From positions 1 through 64,000 of the forward strand of contig NZ_JBLKRT010000006.1 in NCBI RefSeq assembly GCF_047607445.1: a stretch of 64,000 bases of DNA, read 5' to 3'. Positions 63,361 through 64,000 of the stretch are shown piece after piece. The notes beneath the pieces are model-generated. The model had not been told where the DNA came from. It saw only the letters and a program-made list of their open reading frames with translations, and searched no databases. Each line of letters begins with the position of its first letter. Position 1 is the stretch's first letter. The position numbers were made by a program, and so were the translations under genes. Source of the DNA: Crystallibacter sulfonylureivorans_A (GTDB lineage Bacteria > Actinomycetota > Actinomycetes > Actinomycetales > Micrococcaceae).

Positions 63361-64000
63361 GGAAGATCCTCGAAGCGCAGCGAGATGCCGTCGCCCAGGT
63401 CCGCGATGTCGCCGTCCAGCAGCATGACCGCTTCCCCGTGGCCCAGCCGCCGTGGGGCTTGCCGGCCGCGCAGCAGCACCGTGCCGTTGGTGGACTTCAG
63501 GTCGGACAGGATCACGTGCCAGCCTTCCAGCCTGACTTCCACATGCGAGCGCGAAATATCCCCGCTGGCACTGTGGACCGGGACCAGCCGCGGCATCACG
63601 CTGCCCTGCACCCGGCTGGCCGAAGGCTGCCGTCCGACGATCACCGGCCGGTCCAGTTCCACCACGTCGCCGGTGGAAACCCGCATCCGGCCAAGTGCCG
63701 GCCGCTGCACCTCCTGGGCGTCCTGCTCCAGCGCAGCTCCGCAGAGGGCGCAGGCGGAACTGGTCGGCGGGTTGGCATGGCCGTGCCGACACATCCGGGC
63801 CAGCACCATCGGTGCCGTGCTCGGCGCGGTGCTCGCCGCCGAAGCCGGCGTCGGGGCAGCGGGCGCGGACGCGGCGGGAAGATCGGGCAGGTCGCTGCGC
63901 ATCAGCGTCTGCCCGTCGTGGTCGCCGTCGTCGCTCCCGTCGTCGTTCCCGGCGGGCTGCACGGTCGGCTGCGCGGTCTGCTGCCCGGCCGACGGGACCT
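63357..64000 (-). CDS. FHA-domain protein with zinc ribbon (cut by right edge)
   Basis: The frame stays open to the window edge, so the N-terminus is missing. Visible are an acidic Asp/Gly segment, an Ala/Pro linker, a cysteine cluster MCRHGHANPPTSSACALCG (likely zinc ribbon) and a C-terminal FHA domain: VIVGRQPSASR, SRSHVEVRLEGWHVILSDLKSTNGTVL. It overlaps the kinase start by four bases. It should bind phosphothreonine made by the kinase. Upstream genes probably continue a MoxR/DUF58/PP2C-type cluster, which I cannot see. Confidence 0.88.
   Translation of the reverse strand, partial: VPSAGQQTAQPTVQPAGNDDGSDDGDHDGQTLMRSDLPDLPAASAPAAPTPASAASTAPSTAPMVLARMCRHGHANPPTSSACALCGAALEQDAQEVQRPALGRMRVSTGDVVELDRPVIVGRQPSASRVQGSVMPRLVPVHSASGDISRSHVEVRLEGWHVILSDLKSTNGTVLLRGRQAPRRLGHGEAVMLLDGDIADLGDGISLRFEDLP

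Overview
The window is high-GC DNA with dense, short-spaced genes, GTG starts, a SAM-IV riboswitch, a gatCAB operon, an NAD-dependent DNA ligase and a forkhead-associated (FHA)/Ser-Thr kinase cluster. Together these point to an actinobacterial chromosome. A soil-type Micrococcaceae member such as Arthrobacter or a relative is my inference. I saw no phage, transposase, CRISPR array, rRNA or tRNA gene. The only mobile-looking DNA is a family of short intergenic palindromic repeats.

Layout. 0-6.3 kb: the 5' part of dusB, a HAD phosphatase, a GNAT acetyltransferase, glyS, two tandem DUF606 transporters (the second with an octapeptide-repeat tail) and a small S4 RNA-binding protein. 6.3-6.85 kb: a repeat-filled gap. 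6.85-10.9 kb: two alpha/beta hydrolases, an SGNH hydrolase and a winged-helix protein. 10.9-17.2 kb: a GH38 alpha-mannosidase with a MalEFG-type sugar importer that has no ATPase. 17.4-20.1 kb: metY-metX under a SAM-IV riboswitch. 20.2-21.9 kb: a VOC protein and a CPBP membrane protease.

21.9-30.7 kb is a likely single catabolic operon. It encodes a Rieske oxygenase, a cupin-like protein, a zinc deacylase, a polar-amino-acid ABC importer, a ferredoxin reductase and an amidohydrolase, and a divergent GntR regulator sits beside it. A promoter and a palindromic operator are visible in the divergent gap. Its substrate is unknown and it is the best candidate here for an undescribed pathway. 30.8-40.0 kb holds histidine utilisation: hutU, an M20 amidohydrolase, hutF and hutI, an IclR regulator, and a divergent solute-binding protein plus hutH. 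The M20 enzyme stands where a formylglutamate deformylase would be expected.

40.1-50.2 kb: an acetylesterase, a threonine-to-glycine operon (tdh, kbl and a DAO-type oxidase), a CYP199-like P450, an AcoR-type GAF regulator, an RibD-C reductase, and aldehyde dehydrogenase with its DUF779 partner. 50.2-61 kb: a VOC protein, an APH-type kinase, gatCAB followed by a 39-codon small ORF, a metallophosphatase lipoprotein, a GNAT, a second repeat cluster, an unknown anchored protein, a DUF2087 protein and ligA. 61-64 kb: an FHA/winged-helix protein, a membrane Ser/Thr kinase and an FHA zinc-ribbon protein that runs off the right edge.
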